Shown: piece by piece, positions 15,189 through 23,909 of the stretch
Layout: each line of letters begins with the position of its first letter
How positions within the stretch are numbered: position 1 is the first letter of the stretch
Assembly: GCA_031292735.1 (NCBI GenBank)
Contig: JARLGP010000279.1
Location: forward strand, 1 to 37,226
DNA length: 37,226 nucleotides
DNA from: Holophaga sp.
GTDB taxonomy: Bacteria > Acidobacteriota > Holophagae > Holophagales > Holophagaceae
Direction: 5' to 3'
The notes under the pieces: model-generated
What the model was told of the DNA's origin: nothing
Database searches by the model: none
What the model saw: only the letters and a program-made list of their open reading frames with translations
Made by a program: the position numbers and the translations under genes

Positions 15189-16532
15189 TCAACGGTTGGA
15201 CAGCACCACCGAGAAGATGTCCTCGATGAGGTGAAGGGCGCCCCGGTAGCCGGCATAGCCGCGGTTCAGGACCACCCGCTCGGAAATGGGGTAGGCGACG
15301 CTCAGATGGCCGGCGCCGATGCTGTCGGCGAACTCCTTGTCCAGCCGGCTGCCGATGACGAAGGCCGGGCTGAAGGCCTGGTAGTACTTGCCGCCGTCCG
15401 GCTTGGGCCAGCGCTCGAACAGGCGCCTGGACATCTGGCTGGTGTCGGTCTCGAACACCACGGCCTGCCGGTAGCCGCGCAGGCCCTTGGCGAAGCGCTC
15501 CACCACCGCCGGCCGCGCGGACTCCTCGCAGGGGTCGGTGACCGCCACCAGCCTGGGCAGCCAGCCCAGTTCCTGCTCCACGAACCGGGACAGCGCCACC
15601 GCATAGGTGGTGTCGGCCACGATGACCGCGTAGCGCTGCAGGTCCAGGTCCGAGTAGGAATCGCTCAGCCGGCCGAAATAGTGGTAGTAGAGCTCCTTCT
15701 CCTGGCGCAGGAAGCGGTCCACGGCGGCCTGGTCCAGGTGCAGGCGGCCGGCGACGGCCTGCAGGAATTCCGCGGTGGCCTGGGCCCCGATGGGCAGGTC
15801 GGTGACCAGGTAGTCCACCCCGTGGAGCGCCCGGAAGGTTTCGGCGGCGGCCACCCCGTTCACCGGGGAGACCACGATGTTCAGCTCCGCCTCGGCCGCG
15901 TTCCGAAGCTGGGCCAGGGTGTCGTCCTTGGTGAAGAAGGCGTTCACCTCCAGCCCGATGCCCTGCAGCACCCGCTTCAGCTCCACCAGGTTGCCTTCCC
16001 AGAACACGTCCAGCGCGGGGGGGACGCCCCACAGGTTGACCTTGCCCTTCACCTTGACCGGCCTTTCCACCAGGAACTGCCTGAACAGGCTCTGCAGCAC
16101 CGAGTCGTAGCCGAAGTAGCTGTTGCCCTTGAACCCGGCCCCGGAGGCGTGGATCACCGGGGGGCCGTCCGGGTGGCTGGCCCGGTGCGCCTGGAGCACG
16201 GCGGTCATGTCGTCGCCGATGATCTCCGCCGTGCAGCCGGTGATGACCACGAACAGGTCCGCCTGGATCACCTCGGCCGAGGTCTCCAGCTGCTCGATGA
16301 TGCGCTCGGAGCCGCCGAAGACGATCTGCTTTTCGCTGATCCCGCTGGCGGGCACCGAGGCGCCGCCGCAATAGCCGCTGCCCAGGTTGCCGGAGGCGGC
16401 CATGATGGCGATGTTGGAATTGCCGCCGCACCCCGGGGAGGCGTGCAGGATGGCGACGGCGCCCGGCAGGGCGTTGACGGTCGCCATGGCGCCGCCCAGG
16501 GGACAGGTGAAGCGGGGTCGTTCAAGGAACAT
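15189..16532 (-). CDS. Nitrogenase component 1-like protein, NifK/NifN type (K2)
   Basis: A 447-residue beta-type partner for D2 with P-cluster-type cysteines C10 (FTCPLGGA), C35 (ASPGCGG) and C100 (ITGCTAEIIGDD). It is transcribed before D2, the reverse of the D-then-K order in the other operon, so the two pairs are not a simple recent tandem copy. GGGAG five bases before the ATG at 16532 supports that start; a GTG two codons earlier is possible. It follows cysK by 12 bases, tying cysteine synthesis to this enzyme pair. K1 and K2 are clearly related but diverged by eye. Confidence 0.85.
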   Translation of the reverse strand: MFLERPRFTCPLGGAMATVNALPGAVAILHASPGCGGNSNIAIMAASGNLGSGYCGGASVPASGISEKQIVFGGSERIIEQLETSAEVIQADLFVVITGCTAEIIGDDMTAVLQAHRASHPDGPPVIHASGAGFKGNSYFGYDSVLQSLFRQFLVERPVKVKGKVNLWGVPPALDVFWEGNLVELKRVLQGIGLEVNAFFTKDDTLAQLRNAAEAELNIVVSPVNGVAAAETFRALHGVDYLVTDLPIGAQATAEFLQAVAGRLHLDQAAVDRFLRQEKELYYHYFGRLSDSYSDLDLQRYAVIVADTTYAVALSRFVEQELGWLPRLVAVTDPCEESARPAVVERFAKGLRGYRQAVVFETDTSQMSRRLFERWPKPDGGKYYQAFSPAFVIGSRLDKEFADSIGAGHLSVAYPISERVVLNRGYAGYRGALHLIEDIFSVVLSNR

Positions 16533-16544
16533 GGTCACTCCCGG

Positions 16545-17489
16545 TCATTGTTGCGGTTCATCGAACAGGGTGGTGGACAGGTAGCGCTCGCCGGAATCGG
16601 GCAGCAGCGCCACCACCGTCCGGCCTTCGTATTCGGGCCGGCGGGCGATCTGGGTGGCGGCGAAGGCCGCCGCTCCGGAGGAGATGCCCACCAGCAGCCC
16701 TTCGGTGAGGGCCAGGGCCCGGGCGGTGGCGAAGGCCTCCTCGTTGCGCACCTGGAAGACCTCATCCACCACGCTCGCGTTGAACACCTTGGGCACGAAA
16801 CCGGCGCCGATGCCCTGGATCTTGTGCGGCCCGGCCACGCCGCCGGACAGCACCGGCGAGCCCAGGGGCTCCACCGCGATGATCTTCACCGAGGGCTTGC
16901 GCTCCTTGAGCAGCTCGCCCACCCCGGTGATGGTGCCGCCGGTGCCGACCCCGGCCACGAAGATGTCCACCTCCCCGTCGGTGTCCCGCCAGATCTCCTC
17001 GCCGGTGCCGAGCCGGTGGATCCGGGGATTGGCGGGGTTCTGGAACTGCTGGGGGATGTAGGCGTTGGGGGTCTGGGCGGCCAGGGTCTCGGCCCGGCGC
17101 ACGGCCCCCTTCATGCCTTCGATGCCCGGCGTGAGCACGATTTCCGCGCCCAGGGCCCGCAGCAGCTTGCGCCGTTCGATGCTCATGGTGTCCGGCAAGG
17201 TGAGGATCAGCCGGTAGCCCCGGGCCGCCGCCACGAAGGCCAGGGCGATGCCGGTGTTGCCGCTGGTGGGCTCGATGAGGATGGAATCGGCGTTGATCAG
17301 GCCCCTGGCCTCGGCGTCCTGGATCAGCGCCAGGCCAATGCGGTCCTTGACGCTGCCGGCCGGATTGAAGTATTCCAGCTTGGCCAGCAGGGGCGTCCCC
17401 ACCTTTTCCCGGGCGGAATACCGGCCCAGCTCCAGCAGCGGGGTGTTGCCGATCAGGTCGGTGAGGGTCTTGGCGATCCGCTTGGTCAT
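16545..17489 (-). CDS. cysK: Cysteine synthase A
   Basis: A 314-residue O-acetylserine sulfhydrylase with the PLP lysine in GSVKDRIG, the substrate loop [12 protein letters not shown] and the phosphate-binding loop GTGGTITG. It makes cysteine from O-acetylserine and sulfide. Unlike the partial CysM at the left edge, it is a full-length CysK and sits directly upstream of K2/D2. That position suggests it captures sulfide made by this system. The start at 17489 gives [17 protein letters not shown], as expected for CysK. Confidence 0.94.
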   Translation of the reverse strand: MTKRIAKTLTDLIGNTPLLELGRYSAREKVGTPLLAKLEYFNPAGSVKDRIGLALIQDAEARGLINADSILIEPTSGNTGIALAFVAAARGYRLILTLPDTMSIERRKLLRALGAEIVLTPGIEGMKGAVRRAETLAAQTPNAYIPQQFQNPANPRIHRLGTGEEIWRDTDGEVDIFVAGVGTGGTITGVGELLKERKPSVKIIAVEPLGSPVLSGGVAGPHKIQGIGAGFVPKVFNASVVDEVFQVRNEEAFATARALALTEGLLVGISSGAAAFAATQIARRPEYEGRTVVALLPDSGERYLSTTLFDEPQQ

Positions 17490-17502
17490 GCCGTTTCTCC
17501 TG

Positions 17503-18486
17503 TCATTGGACCGTGATGGTGTTGGCGATCATGCCGCACCAGCTGTGGTAGGCGAACCGGCCGGGCCTGGCCGGGGTGAACTCCAGCAGGTTGTCCCCGG
17601 CCACGAACGAACGGTTGATCCCGAGCCCCGCGATCTCGATGTTGGCGGAGCAGGTGCCCAGGTAATTCTTGTCCATGTGCATGATCCAGTGCACCGGGAT
17701 GCCGGCCTTCAGGCGGATGGGAGGGTAGCCGCTGGGGTCGAACTCGGTGACCAGGATCTGGAGGTTGCCGCGCTTCCAGGCTTCCACCGTGCCGTCCGCC
17801 GGGGAGGCGGGGGCCCGCACCGTCCATCCGGCCAGGGACATGCCCCGGCCGACCATGGACGCGCCCAGGACGATCATGATGACCGCGGCCGAGCCGGTGG
17901 CGAACCGCTGCCAGCGCCGGCCCAGGTAGCGGCTGGCGCCGCCGAAGGCCAGCAGCAGGGGGATGGTGCCCGCCGTGTAGGAGGCCATGGCCAGGGCGCC
18001 CCAGGCCATGCTCCCGCTGCCCAGGCAGAACAGCTGCATGGCCTGCAGGGGGCCGCAGGGCAGCAGGGCGGTGGCCAGCCCCAGGTGGAAGGTGTTGCCG
18101 AACAGCTTGTCCAGGCGTTCGAGGGAGCAGAACGCCAGGTTGATATGGAACCGTTTCAGCAGCCCCAGCTGGTTCAGGCCGAACACGCAGACCAGCAGCC
18201 CGCCGATCATGGGCAGCGCGGCCCTGAGGGCGTGGGGCAGGCCCAGGATCTGGCCCAGCCCGCCGGCCAGGGCGCCCATGGCGGTGTAGGACACCAGCCG
18301 GCCGCAGTGGTAGCCGGCCGCGGAATGGGCGAAGCCGGTCGCGCCCTCCTTGCGGCTGGCGGACAGGGATGCGGACAGCACCAGCCCGCCGCACATGCCG
18401 ACGCAGTGCAGGCTGGTGACCAGGCCGTACAGGAACAGCACGCCCAGCGCCGCCGGGGAAAGGGAAAGGGAAGGGAGATCAAACAT
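17503..18486 (-). CDS. TauE/UreH-type membrane protein with C-terminal cupredoxin-like domain
   Basis: A 327-residue fusion. Residues about 12-225 are a six-helix TauE/SafE or UreH-type membrane domain with the hallmark [10 protein letters not shown] (25-34) and a second-half PCGPLQAMQ. Residues about 235-327 look like a cupredoxin: a beta-rich stretch with [20 protein letters not shown] and a C-terminal HSWCGM loop, offering His, Cys and Met ligands for copper. Such proteins occur next to copper ATPases and in cytochrome oxidase maturation. Here it overlaps the P-type ATPase gene by 8 bases and precedes cysK. Copper delivery or detoxification is likely; sulfite or sulfur-compound export, as suggested by the TauE name, is less well supported. 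Confidence 0.82.
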   Translation of the reverse strand: MFDLPSLSLSPAALGVLFLYGLVTSLHCVGMCGGLVLSASLSASRKEGATGFAHSAAGYHCGRLVSYTAMGALAGGLGQILGLPHALRAALPMIGGLLVCVFGLNQLGLLKRFHINLAFCSLERLDKLFGNTFHLGLATALLPCGPLQAMQLFCLGSGSMAWGALAMASYTAGTIPLLLAFGGASRYLGRRWQRFATGSAAVIMIVLGASMVGRGMSLAGWTVRAPASPADGTVEAWKRGNLQILVTEFDPSGYPPIRLKAGIPVHWIMHMDKNYLGTCSANIEIAGLGINRSFVAGDNLLEFTPARPGRFAYHSWCGMIANTITVQ

Positions 18487-20728
18487 TGGACTTCACCCGT
18501 CTGAGCCGGAGGGAATTGCCCACCACCGAAAGCGAGCTGGCGGCCATGGCCAGGCAGGCCAGTTCCGGCCTCAGCAGGCCGAGGGCGGCCGCGGGGATCC
18601 CCAGGACGTTGTAGAGGAAACACCACCCAAGGTTGGTGCGGATCACCCGGCGCACCTGGCGGGAATAGCGCAGCAGCCAGAGGATGCCCGACAGGTCGCC
18701 ATCCAGCAGCACCACGTCGCTGGTGTTGACGGCGATGTCGGTGCCCGAGCCTACCGCGAAGCTCACTTCGGCCACCGCCAGGGCCGGGGCGTCGTTGCTG
18801 CCGTCCCCGACCATGGCCACATGCCGGCCCTGGGCCTGGAAGGTCCGGATGATGTCCGCCTTGTTGGCCGGCTGCACTTCGAAATAGGCGGCCTGGATGC
18901 CGGCCTGGCGGGCCACCGCCAGGGCCGGGGCCTCCCGGTCGCCGGAAAGCAGCACCCGTTCGATGCCCGCGTCCTTCAGGCGCTGGAGGGCGTGGAGGGT
19001 TCCCGGCGAAAGGGTCTCCTGGAACAGGAAGAGCCCCTCGTAGCGGCCGTCCACCGCCAGCAGGACCGCCAGACGTCCGGCCGGCAGGCTGGGAACGTCG
19101 CCGGTATCGATATTCTGTTCTTTCAGGAAGGGAAGGTTGCCGAAAACGATGGCCCGGTCGTCCACCTGGGCGCGGATTCCCCGTCCCGGGACGTTCTCGA
19201 AGCCGGAGGCGAAGCGCGCGGTCTCCTCCGGGCGGTAGAGGCCCTGGGCGGGGTCCAGGTTCCGCACCAGGGCCCGGGCGACGGGATGGCCCGACGGCCG
19301 TTCCGCCAGGGCGGCCAGCAGCAGGAGCTGGGGCCCGCTGTACGGGCTGCCCGGCCTGGGCCGGATGCCGTCCAGCTGGAGATCCCCCTGGGTGAGGGTG
19401 CCGGTCTTGTCGAACACCACGGTATCGATCCGCTGCGCGCGCTCCAGCACATCCCCATTGCGGATGAGCATCCGGCGCCGGGCGGCGGTGCCGAACGCGG
19501 TGCTCACGGCCGCCGGGGTGGCCAGGCCCAGGGCGCAGGGGCAGGAGATCACCAGCACCGAGATGGCGTTCAGGATCGGCTGCTCGATGAGGAAGCTCTT
19601 GCCCTTGAAGACCCCGTAGAACCACACGGCGAAGGTCAGGGCCGAGGCCGCCAGGATGGCGGGGATGAACCAGGCGCAGACCCGGTCCGCCAGCTGCTGG
19701 ATCTCGGTCTTGCCGGCCTGGGCGTTCTCCACGATGGCGATGATGGAGGCGAGGACGGTGTCCTTCCCGGTCTTTTCCACGCGCACGGCCAGGCTCCCGG
19801 AACCGTTCAGGGTGCCGCTGAACACCGGGTCCCCGGCCGCCTTGGCCACCGGGAGGCGCTCCCCGCTGAGCATGGCTTCGTCCACCGGGCCGCCGCCTCC
19901 GGTGATCCGTCCGTCGGCGGGGATGCGCTCGCCCGGGTAGATGACGATGGTTTCCCCCGGGCGCACCGAGTCGACGGGCACCGTGCGCTCGCCGGAACCG
20001 TCGCGCAGGTGGACGGTCCGCACCTGCAGATCGAGCAGGTCATCCACCGCCGAATGGCTGCGCTGGCGGGCGCTGGCCTCCAGGTAGCGGCCCAGCAGGA
20101 CCAGGGTGATGATGACCACCGAGGTTTCGAAATAGTAGTGGGTCTCCGATTCCCCGCCGAACTGGACGCCCAGGTAGAGGCTGAAGAAATAGCTGATGGT
20201 CGTGCTGATGGCCACCAGCAGGTCCATGCCCCAGAGGCCCGAGCGCAGGGAGTAGAAGGCGTTCCGGTAGAAGCGCCAGCCGATGATGAACTGCACCGGG
20301 AAGGCCCACAGGGCCTGGAACCGCCAGTGGTGCAGGAACCCCAGCTGGAAGCGCAGCCGGCTGAAGAACACCGAAAAGCGGCTCACCGCGTTGGGGTCGA
20401 AGAACACGCAACCGTCGTCCATGGTGCAGACGAACACCGTGAAGACCAGGGGAAGCGCGATCAGGATGCAGACGAGCAGCTGCCAGCGGAGGTTCTGGAG
20501 GTAGCGCCGGCGGGACTGGCCGCTCCCCGAATCCAGGGAGAAACCCGCCGCCTTGACGCCGCGCTCCAGGACCTCAGCCCCCAGGGAATCATGCTCCACC
20601 ACGGCCATTTCCGCGGAATAGTTCACGGAGACCGCGGCGACCCCGGGAATCCGGCGCAGCTGCCGCTCCACCTTGGCGGAGCACAAGGTGCAGGTCATGC
20701 CCACGATTCTCAAGGTCGCCGTTTCCAT
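18479..20728 (-). CDS. Copper-transporting P1B-type ATPase (CopA/CcoI-like)
   Basis: A 749-residue heavy-metal P-type ATPase. An N-terminal HMA domain has GMTCTLC (C13, C16). The transmembrane metal site is SCPCALGLATP, the phosphorylation site DKTGTLTQGD and the hinge GDGSNDAPAL. CPC with an HMA domain points to Cu(I) (P1B-1 group). The linker between the HMA domain and the first helices contains an extra CVFFDP block, as in FixI/CcoI-type pumps that load copper for oxidases. It lies 47 bases after the binding-protein gene, inside a sulfur-uptake and cysteine operon, which is an unusual place. Cu(I) binds thiols tightly, so export during changes in thiol level is one possible reason. Confidence 0.9.
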   Translation of the reverse strand: METATLRIVGMTCTLCSAKVERQLRRIPGVAAVSVNYSAEMAVVEHDSLGAEVLERGVKAAGFSLDSGSGQSRRRYLQNLRWQLLVCILIALPLVFTVFVCTMDDGCVFFDPNAVSRFSVFFSRLRFQLGFLHHWRFQALWAFPVQFIIGWRFYRNAFYSLRSGLWGMDLLVAISTTISYFFSLYLGVQFGGESETHYYFETSVVIITLVLLGRYLEASARQRSHSAVDDLLDLQVRTVHLRDGSGERTVPVDSVRPGETIVIYPGERIPADGRITGGGGPVDEAMLSGERLPVAKAAGDPVFSGTLNGSGSLAVRVEKTGKDTVLASIIAIVENAQAGKTEIQQLADRVCAWFIPAILAASALTFAVWFYGVFKGKSFLIEQPILNAISVLVISCPCALGLATPAAVSTAFGTAARRRMLIRNGDVLERAQRIDTVVFDKTGTLTQGDLQLDGIRPRPGSPYSGPQLLLLAALAERPSGHPVARALVRNLDPAQGLYRPEETARFASGFENVPGRGIRAQVDDRAIVFGNLPFLKEQNIDTGDVPSLPAGRLAVLLAVDGRYEGLFLFQETLSPGTLHALQRLKDAGIERVLLSGDREAPALAVARQAGIQAAYFEVQPANKADIIRTFQAQGRHVAMVGDGSNDAPALAVAEVSFAVGSGTDIAVNTSDVVLLDGDLSGILWLLRYSRQVRRVIRTNLGWCFLYNVLGIPAAALGLLRPELACLAMAASSLSVVGNSLRLRRVKSNV

Positions 20729-20775
20729 GGTTCGCCTGGTCCCCTTTCCCGTTCATCGAGGCCTTGGGAGGCCCG

Positions 20776-21780
20776 CTATTTGTAGAGGCTGTCCGGAACC
20801 CCCGCCAGGGCGATGAAGGTGTTGGCGCTCAGCGCCTTGGCGTCCACGTCCCGCTTGACCAGGCCGATCCGCTGGAGGTCCTGGGTGTTTCGCGTGATGG
20901 CGTCCTTGGCCTGGCTCACCGAGGCGCGGTAGTCGTAGGTCTTGAGGATGGCCCCGTTGACGGCGCTGTCGCCGGGGATGTACTTCTTGTCCACGATCAG
21001 CCTGGCGGTCTCCTCCGGGTGCTCCTGGACGAACTTGGAGGCCCGCTGGATGGCCCGGCAGTACTTGGCCACGGCTTCCGGGTGCTGCTTCACGGTGTCG
21101 TTGCGGGCCACCACCACGCAGCAGTACTCGTTCTTCAGGTAGGGGTCGGTGGCCGAGTTGAGGATCACCCGGCCCTTCCCGGCGTTCTCGATGATCGCCG
21201 CGGTGGGGTCGTTCAAGGCGATGGCGTCCACCGAGCCCTTCTCCATGGCCAAGGGCAGGTCGCTGGAAGCGAAGATCAGCCACTCCACCTCCGGCTTCTC
21301 GGCGGTCACCCCCACCCCGATGTTGGCAAGGGAGCGCTGGGTGATGACCGTGGGACTGGCCGCCATGCCGGTGGTGCCGATCTTCTTGCCGCGCAGGTCG
21401 GCCAGGGTCCTGATGGGGGAGCCGGGCGGAACCAGCACCTTCACGCAGCCGGTGTGGATGCCCAGCGGGATCTTCACCTCGAGGCCGTTGGCGAGCGGCT
21501 GGATCAGGGTGGCCAGGAGGTTGCCCATGACGTCGATCTTGCCGGTGGTGAGCAGGGGGATGGTCTGGCCGTTGTCGACCTTGTACTGGGTGTAGGTGAG
21601 GCCCTCCGCCTCGAAGTAGCCCTTCTCGAAGGCCACGTACAGGGGGGCGTTGCACAGGCCGCCGGTGACCCCCACGCCGACCACCAGGTTGTAGTCGCCG
21701 GCCTTGGCCTTCTTTCGCGCACAGGACACCGACCCGAGGGCCACCAGGATGGCCAGGATGACACCCACTTCCCGTTTCAT
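20776..21780 (-). CDS. NrtA/SsuA/TauA-type ABC substrate-binding protein
   Basis: A 334-residue binding protein of the nitrate/sulfonate/taurine/thiamine-precursor superfamily. A short signal peptide ends near Cys20 (LGSVSC), a weak lipobox, so it is probably a lipoprotein. Family features include NAPLYVAFEKGYFEAEGL and the GKKIGTTGMAASPT block. With the following ATPase and permease it forms a complete importer. Location between a cysteine-type attenuator and cysK points to an organosulfur substrate (sulfonate, sulfate ester or similar), but the superfamily also takes nitrogen compounds and metals. Ligand specificity cannot be read from the sequence. Confidence 0.88.
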   Translation of the reverse strand: MKREVGVILAILVALGSVSCARKKAKAGDYNLVVGVGVTGGLCNAPLYVAFEKGYFEAEGLTYTQYKVDNGQTIPLLTTGKIDVMGNLLATLIQPLANGLEVKIPLGIHTGCVKVLVPPGSPIRTLADLRGKKIGTTGMAASPTVITQRSLANIGVGVTAEKPEVEWLIFASSDLPLAMEKGSVDAIALNDPTAAIIENAGKGRVILNSATDPYLKNEYCCVVVARNDTVKQHPEAVAKYCRAIQRASKFVQEHPEETARLIVDKKYIPGDSAVNGAILKTYDYRASVSQAKDAITRNTQDLQRIGLVKRDVDAKALSANTFIALAGVPDSLYK

Positions 21781-21795
21781 TGAATCCTCCTTTGG

Positions 21796-22596
21796 TTAGA
21801 GATAGAACTGCAGGTCGGGCCTGCTCCCGGTGAAATGCAGGGTCTGCAGGATGCTGGCCCGCAGGCGCAGGAAATCCGGCAGGTCCCGCGATCTGGGGCG
21901 GCCCATTTCCACCTCGATCACCTTTTCCACCCGCGCCGGCCGGGGCGACATCACGATGATCCGGTCGCTCATGTAGATGGCTTCATCCACGTCGTGGGTC
22001 ACCATCACCATGGTGGTTCCCCGCTGCCGCCAGATCTTCAGGATCTCGTCCTGCATGGTCATGCGGGTGAAGGCGTCCAGCGCGCCCAGCGGCTCGTCCA
22101 GCAGCACCACCTTGGGGTGGTTCACCAGGGTCCGGGCCAGGGAGGCCCGCTGGGCCATGCCGCCGGAAAGATGGTGCGGATAGGCCTGCTCGAACCCCTT
22201 GAGCCCGACCAGCTCGATGAAGTCCAGGACCTCGCGGCTTTGGGTCTTGTAGAGGCCGCGCACCCGGAGCCCGAAGGCGATGTTCTCGTAGATGGTCATC
22301 CACGGGAACAGGGTGGGGTCCTGGAACACCAGGCCGCGCTCGTAGCCCGGCTGGTGGATAGGCTGGTCGTCCAGGGTCAGGGTGCCCTCGGTGGCCTGGG
22401 CCAGGCCCGCCACCAGGCGCAGGAAGGTGGATTTGCCGCAGCCCGAGGGGCCGATCAGCGAAACGAACTCGCCGCTCCGGATGGTCAGGTCCAGGCGGTC
22501 CAGGGCGACCACCTCGGAGGCGTTCTCCTGGGCGAACGTCTTGCGCAGGCCCACGGCGGAAATGGCTCCAGTGGATGCACTCGCGAGGCCTACCAT
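21796..22596 (-). CDS. SsuB/TauB-type ABC importer ATPase
   Basis: A 266-residue ABC ATPase with Walker A GPSGCGKS, the signature LSGGMAQR, Walker B VVLLDEPLGALD and the H-loop MVTHDVDEA. The wording is that of the nitrate/sulfonate/taurine importer ATPases. The ATG at 22596 overlaps the permease stop by 7 bases, which indicates translational coupling. It powers the importer formed with the permease at 22590-23657 and the binding protein at 20776-21780. Confidence 0.92.
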   Translation of the reverse strand: MVGLASASTGAISAVGLRKTFAQENASEVVALDRLDLTIRSGEFVSLIGPSGCGKSTFLRLVAGLAQATEGTLTLDDQPIHQPGYERGLVFQDPTLFPWMTIYENIAFGLRVRGLYKTQSREVLDFIELVGLKGFEQAYPHHLSGGMAQRASLARTLVNHPKVVLLDEPLGALDAFTRMTMQDEILKIWRQRGTTMVMVTHDVDEAIYMSDRIIVMSPRPARVEKVIEVEMGRPRSRDLPDFLRLRASILQTLHFTGSRPDLQFYL

Positions 22597-23657
22597 CGGA
22601 TGGTTCCTTTCTGCCAGGCCAGCACCCGGTTGCGGATCTTCAGCTGCAGGGTGATCAGCAGCGAGAAGGTGACGGCCATCAGGCTCAGGGCGGCGTACAC
22701 GTGGGGATAGGAAAGGGTCTCCCGCTGCCAGTTGATGTACCAGCCGATGCCGAACTTGCAGCCCAGCATCTCCGCGGACATGAGGGTGAGGAAGCTGGAG
22801 GAGGCGCCGTTGAACAGGCCGGTGAAGATGCTGGGGGCGGCGCCGGGAATGGCGATCCGGAAGATGTTGTGGATGCTGGTGGCGCCCAGGGTGCTGGACA
22901 CCTCGAAAAAGGATTTGCGCACGTTGGAGATCCCCGAGCTGGTGAGGATGGTCATGGGGAACCAGACCGCCAGGGCGATCAGGAAGACGCTGGCGTCGTA
23001 GGCCCGGGAGAAGGAGACCAGGGCGATGGGGATCCATGCGGTGGAGGGGATGGGCCCCACCATCCGGATCAGGGGGCTCACCCAGTAGCTCCAGCGGGGA
23101 CTCCAGCCCACCAGCACGCCCGTGGCCAGCCCGACGATGGCGCCCAGGAGGTAGCCGGAAAACAGGAGGCGCAGGGAGTAGGCCATGCACTTCAGCAGGA
23201 ACCCCCCGTCCGTGACGAACGCGTCGATCACCCGTTCCGGGGCCGGGAAGAAGAGGCTGGGGATCAGGTTCAGCTTCAAGGTGATGAGGTCGTAGGCCCC
23301 CAGGAAGAGGAAGGCCGCGCCCAGGAACCAGGACTTGTACGCCAGGCGTTTCCGGAAGCCCGCGTTGCAGCAGGAGACGAGCACCAGCCCCGCGAAGACG
23401 GCGGTGAGCGCCAGGAGCACGATCGAGAAACCCGGGATGGCCTTCGGCCGGTAGGTCTGGGCGTTGGGGATGAGCAGGTGGGACAGTTCCGCCAGGACGA
23501 GGCCAAGCAGCGGCACGAGGGTCCTCCCGTCGAAGGAGAACCAGCCTGCCTCGCGGGGGAGGGCTTCCGGGCTGGACCCTTGGGCTGGAATGGCGAGGGT
23601 GTCGGGGACCATCCGGTCCATTGCGGGCTGCTGGGTGGTTCCGGCCATGCTGGTCAT
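22590..23657 (-). CDS. SsuC/TauC-type ABC importer permease with extended N-terminus
   Basis: A 355-residue permease; SsuC and TauC are usually about 260-275. The C-terminal 220 residues are a normal importer permease with a coupling loop near FRIAIPGAAPSIFTG. The first about 130 residues add a polar, Pro/Ser-rich stretch (1-45) and two or three extra hydrophobic segments (around LVPLLGLVLAELSHLLI, SIVLLALTAVFAGLVLV and WFLGAAFLFLGAYDLI). The start at 23657 follows AGGAG by seven bases. Longer in-frame starts up to 23789 would overlap the leader peptide and its hairpin. It is the first structural gene of the leftward operon. Confidence 0.88.
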   Translation of the reverse strand: MTSMAGTTQQPAMDRMVPDTLAIPAQGSSPEALPREAGWFSFDGRTLVPLLGLVLAELSHLLIPNAQTYRPKAIPGFSIVLLALTAVFAGLVLVSCCNAGFRKRLAYKSWFLGAAFLFLGAYDLITLKLNLIPSLFFPAPERVIDAFVTDGGFLLKCMAYSLRLLFSGYLLGAIVGLATGVLVGWSPRWSYWVSPLIRMVGPIPSTAWIPIALVSFSRAYDASVFLIALAVWFPMTILTSSGISNVRKSFFEVSSTLGATSIHNIFRIAIPGAAPSIFTGLFNGASSSFLTLMSAEMLGCKFGIGWYINWQRETLSYPHVYAALSLMAVTFSLLITLQLKIRNRVLAWQKGTIRW

Positions 23658-23706
23658 GAAGGATCTCCTGAAGAAAAGGGGTGGATCCGCACCGGTACAA
23701 GCGAAT

Positions 23707-23741
23707 GCCGGACCGATGGGCGCTTCCGCGATCGGTCCGGC
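23707..23741 (-). terminator. Attenuator-like hairpin in the leader of the leftward operon
   Basis: A perfect 11-bp stem: GCCGGACCGAT (minus strand 23741-23731) with ATCGGTCCGGC (23717-23707) around a 13-base loop. It starts 23 bases after the leader-peptide stop. The bases after it (ATTCGCTTG) are not a real U tract, so it may act as a weak terminator, need a factor, or act on translation. It shares GCCGGACCGATCGC with the terminator at 5170-5220. Confidence 0.55.
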
Positions 23742-23764
23742 AAGGGCAAACGTTTCCTGGGGAC

Positions 23765-23836
23765 CTAGGCGGGGTCGCTCCGGCAACAACAGGCCAACGC
23801 CTGGATCCAGTACTTCCGTTCGGCCGCCATCAGCAT
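23765..23836 (-). CDS. Polycysteine leader peptide 2 (cysteine attenuator)
   Basis: A 23-codon ORF: ATG at 23836, nine bases after TGGAGA (ribosome-binding site), stop TAG at 23767-23765. Residues 15-19 are ACCCR, with Cys codons TGT TGT TGC. It has the same length and the same cysteine positions as leader 1 at 5071-5142, while the first 14 residues differ, which is what selection on the Cys run predicts. The stop codon lies in the conserved CCTAGGTCC; its GGTCC (23765-23761) can pair with GGACC (23738-23734) in the following hairpin. It would make the importer-copper-cysK-K2-D2 operon respond to charged Cys-tRNA. Confidence 0.8.
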   Translation of the reverse strand: MLMAAERKYWIQALACCCRSDPA

Positions 23837-23876
23837 GTTCGGGATCTCCAGCAGGAGTCAGGGTTTAATCTTATTC

Positions 23877-23897
23877 AACTTACAGGAAAAATAAGAA
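23877..23897. promoter_or_regulatory. Candidate operator, second copy of CTTA-N9-TAAG
   Basis: Read on the minus strand: TTCTTATTT, five bases, GTAAG. It matches the site at 4929-4949 at 14 of 21 positions with the dyad half-sites and spacing kept. It lies between the predicted promoter and leader peptide 2, unlike the first copy, which lies upstream of its promoter. The AT-rich surroundings make chance similarity possible. Confidence 0.3.
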
Positions 23898-23909
23898 AGG
23901 CTTTCGCAC

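Noticed and set aside
7929..16532. Reading the cluster as a nitrogen-fixation (nif) locus
   Set aside because: No nifH, nifV, nifS/U-type nif genes or nifA-type sites are present, the Gln191 and His195 equivalents of NifD are missing in both alpha-type proteins, and all neighbours are sulfur genes.
23658..23789. Longer start of the importer permease at 23789
   Set aside because: It would overlap the polycysteine leader and its hairpin; ATG 23657 has AGGAG seven bases upstream.
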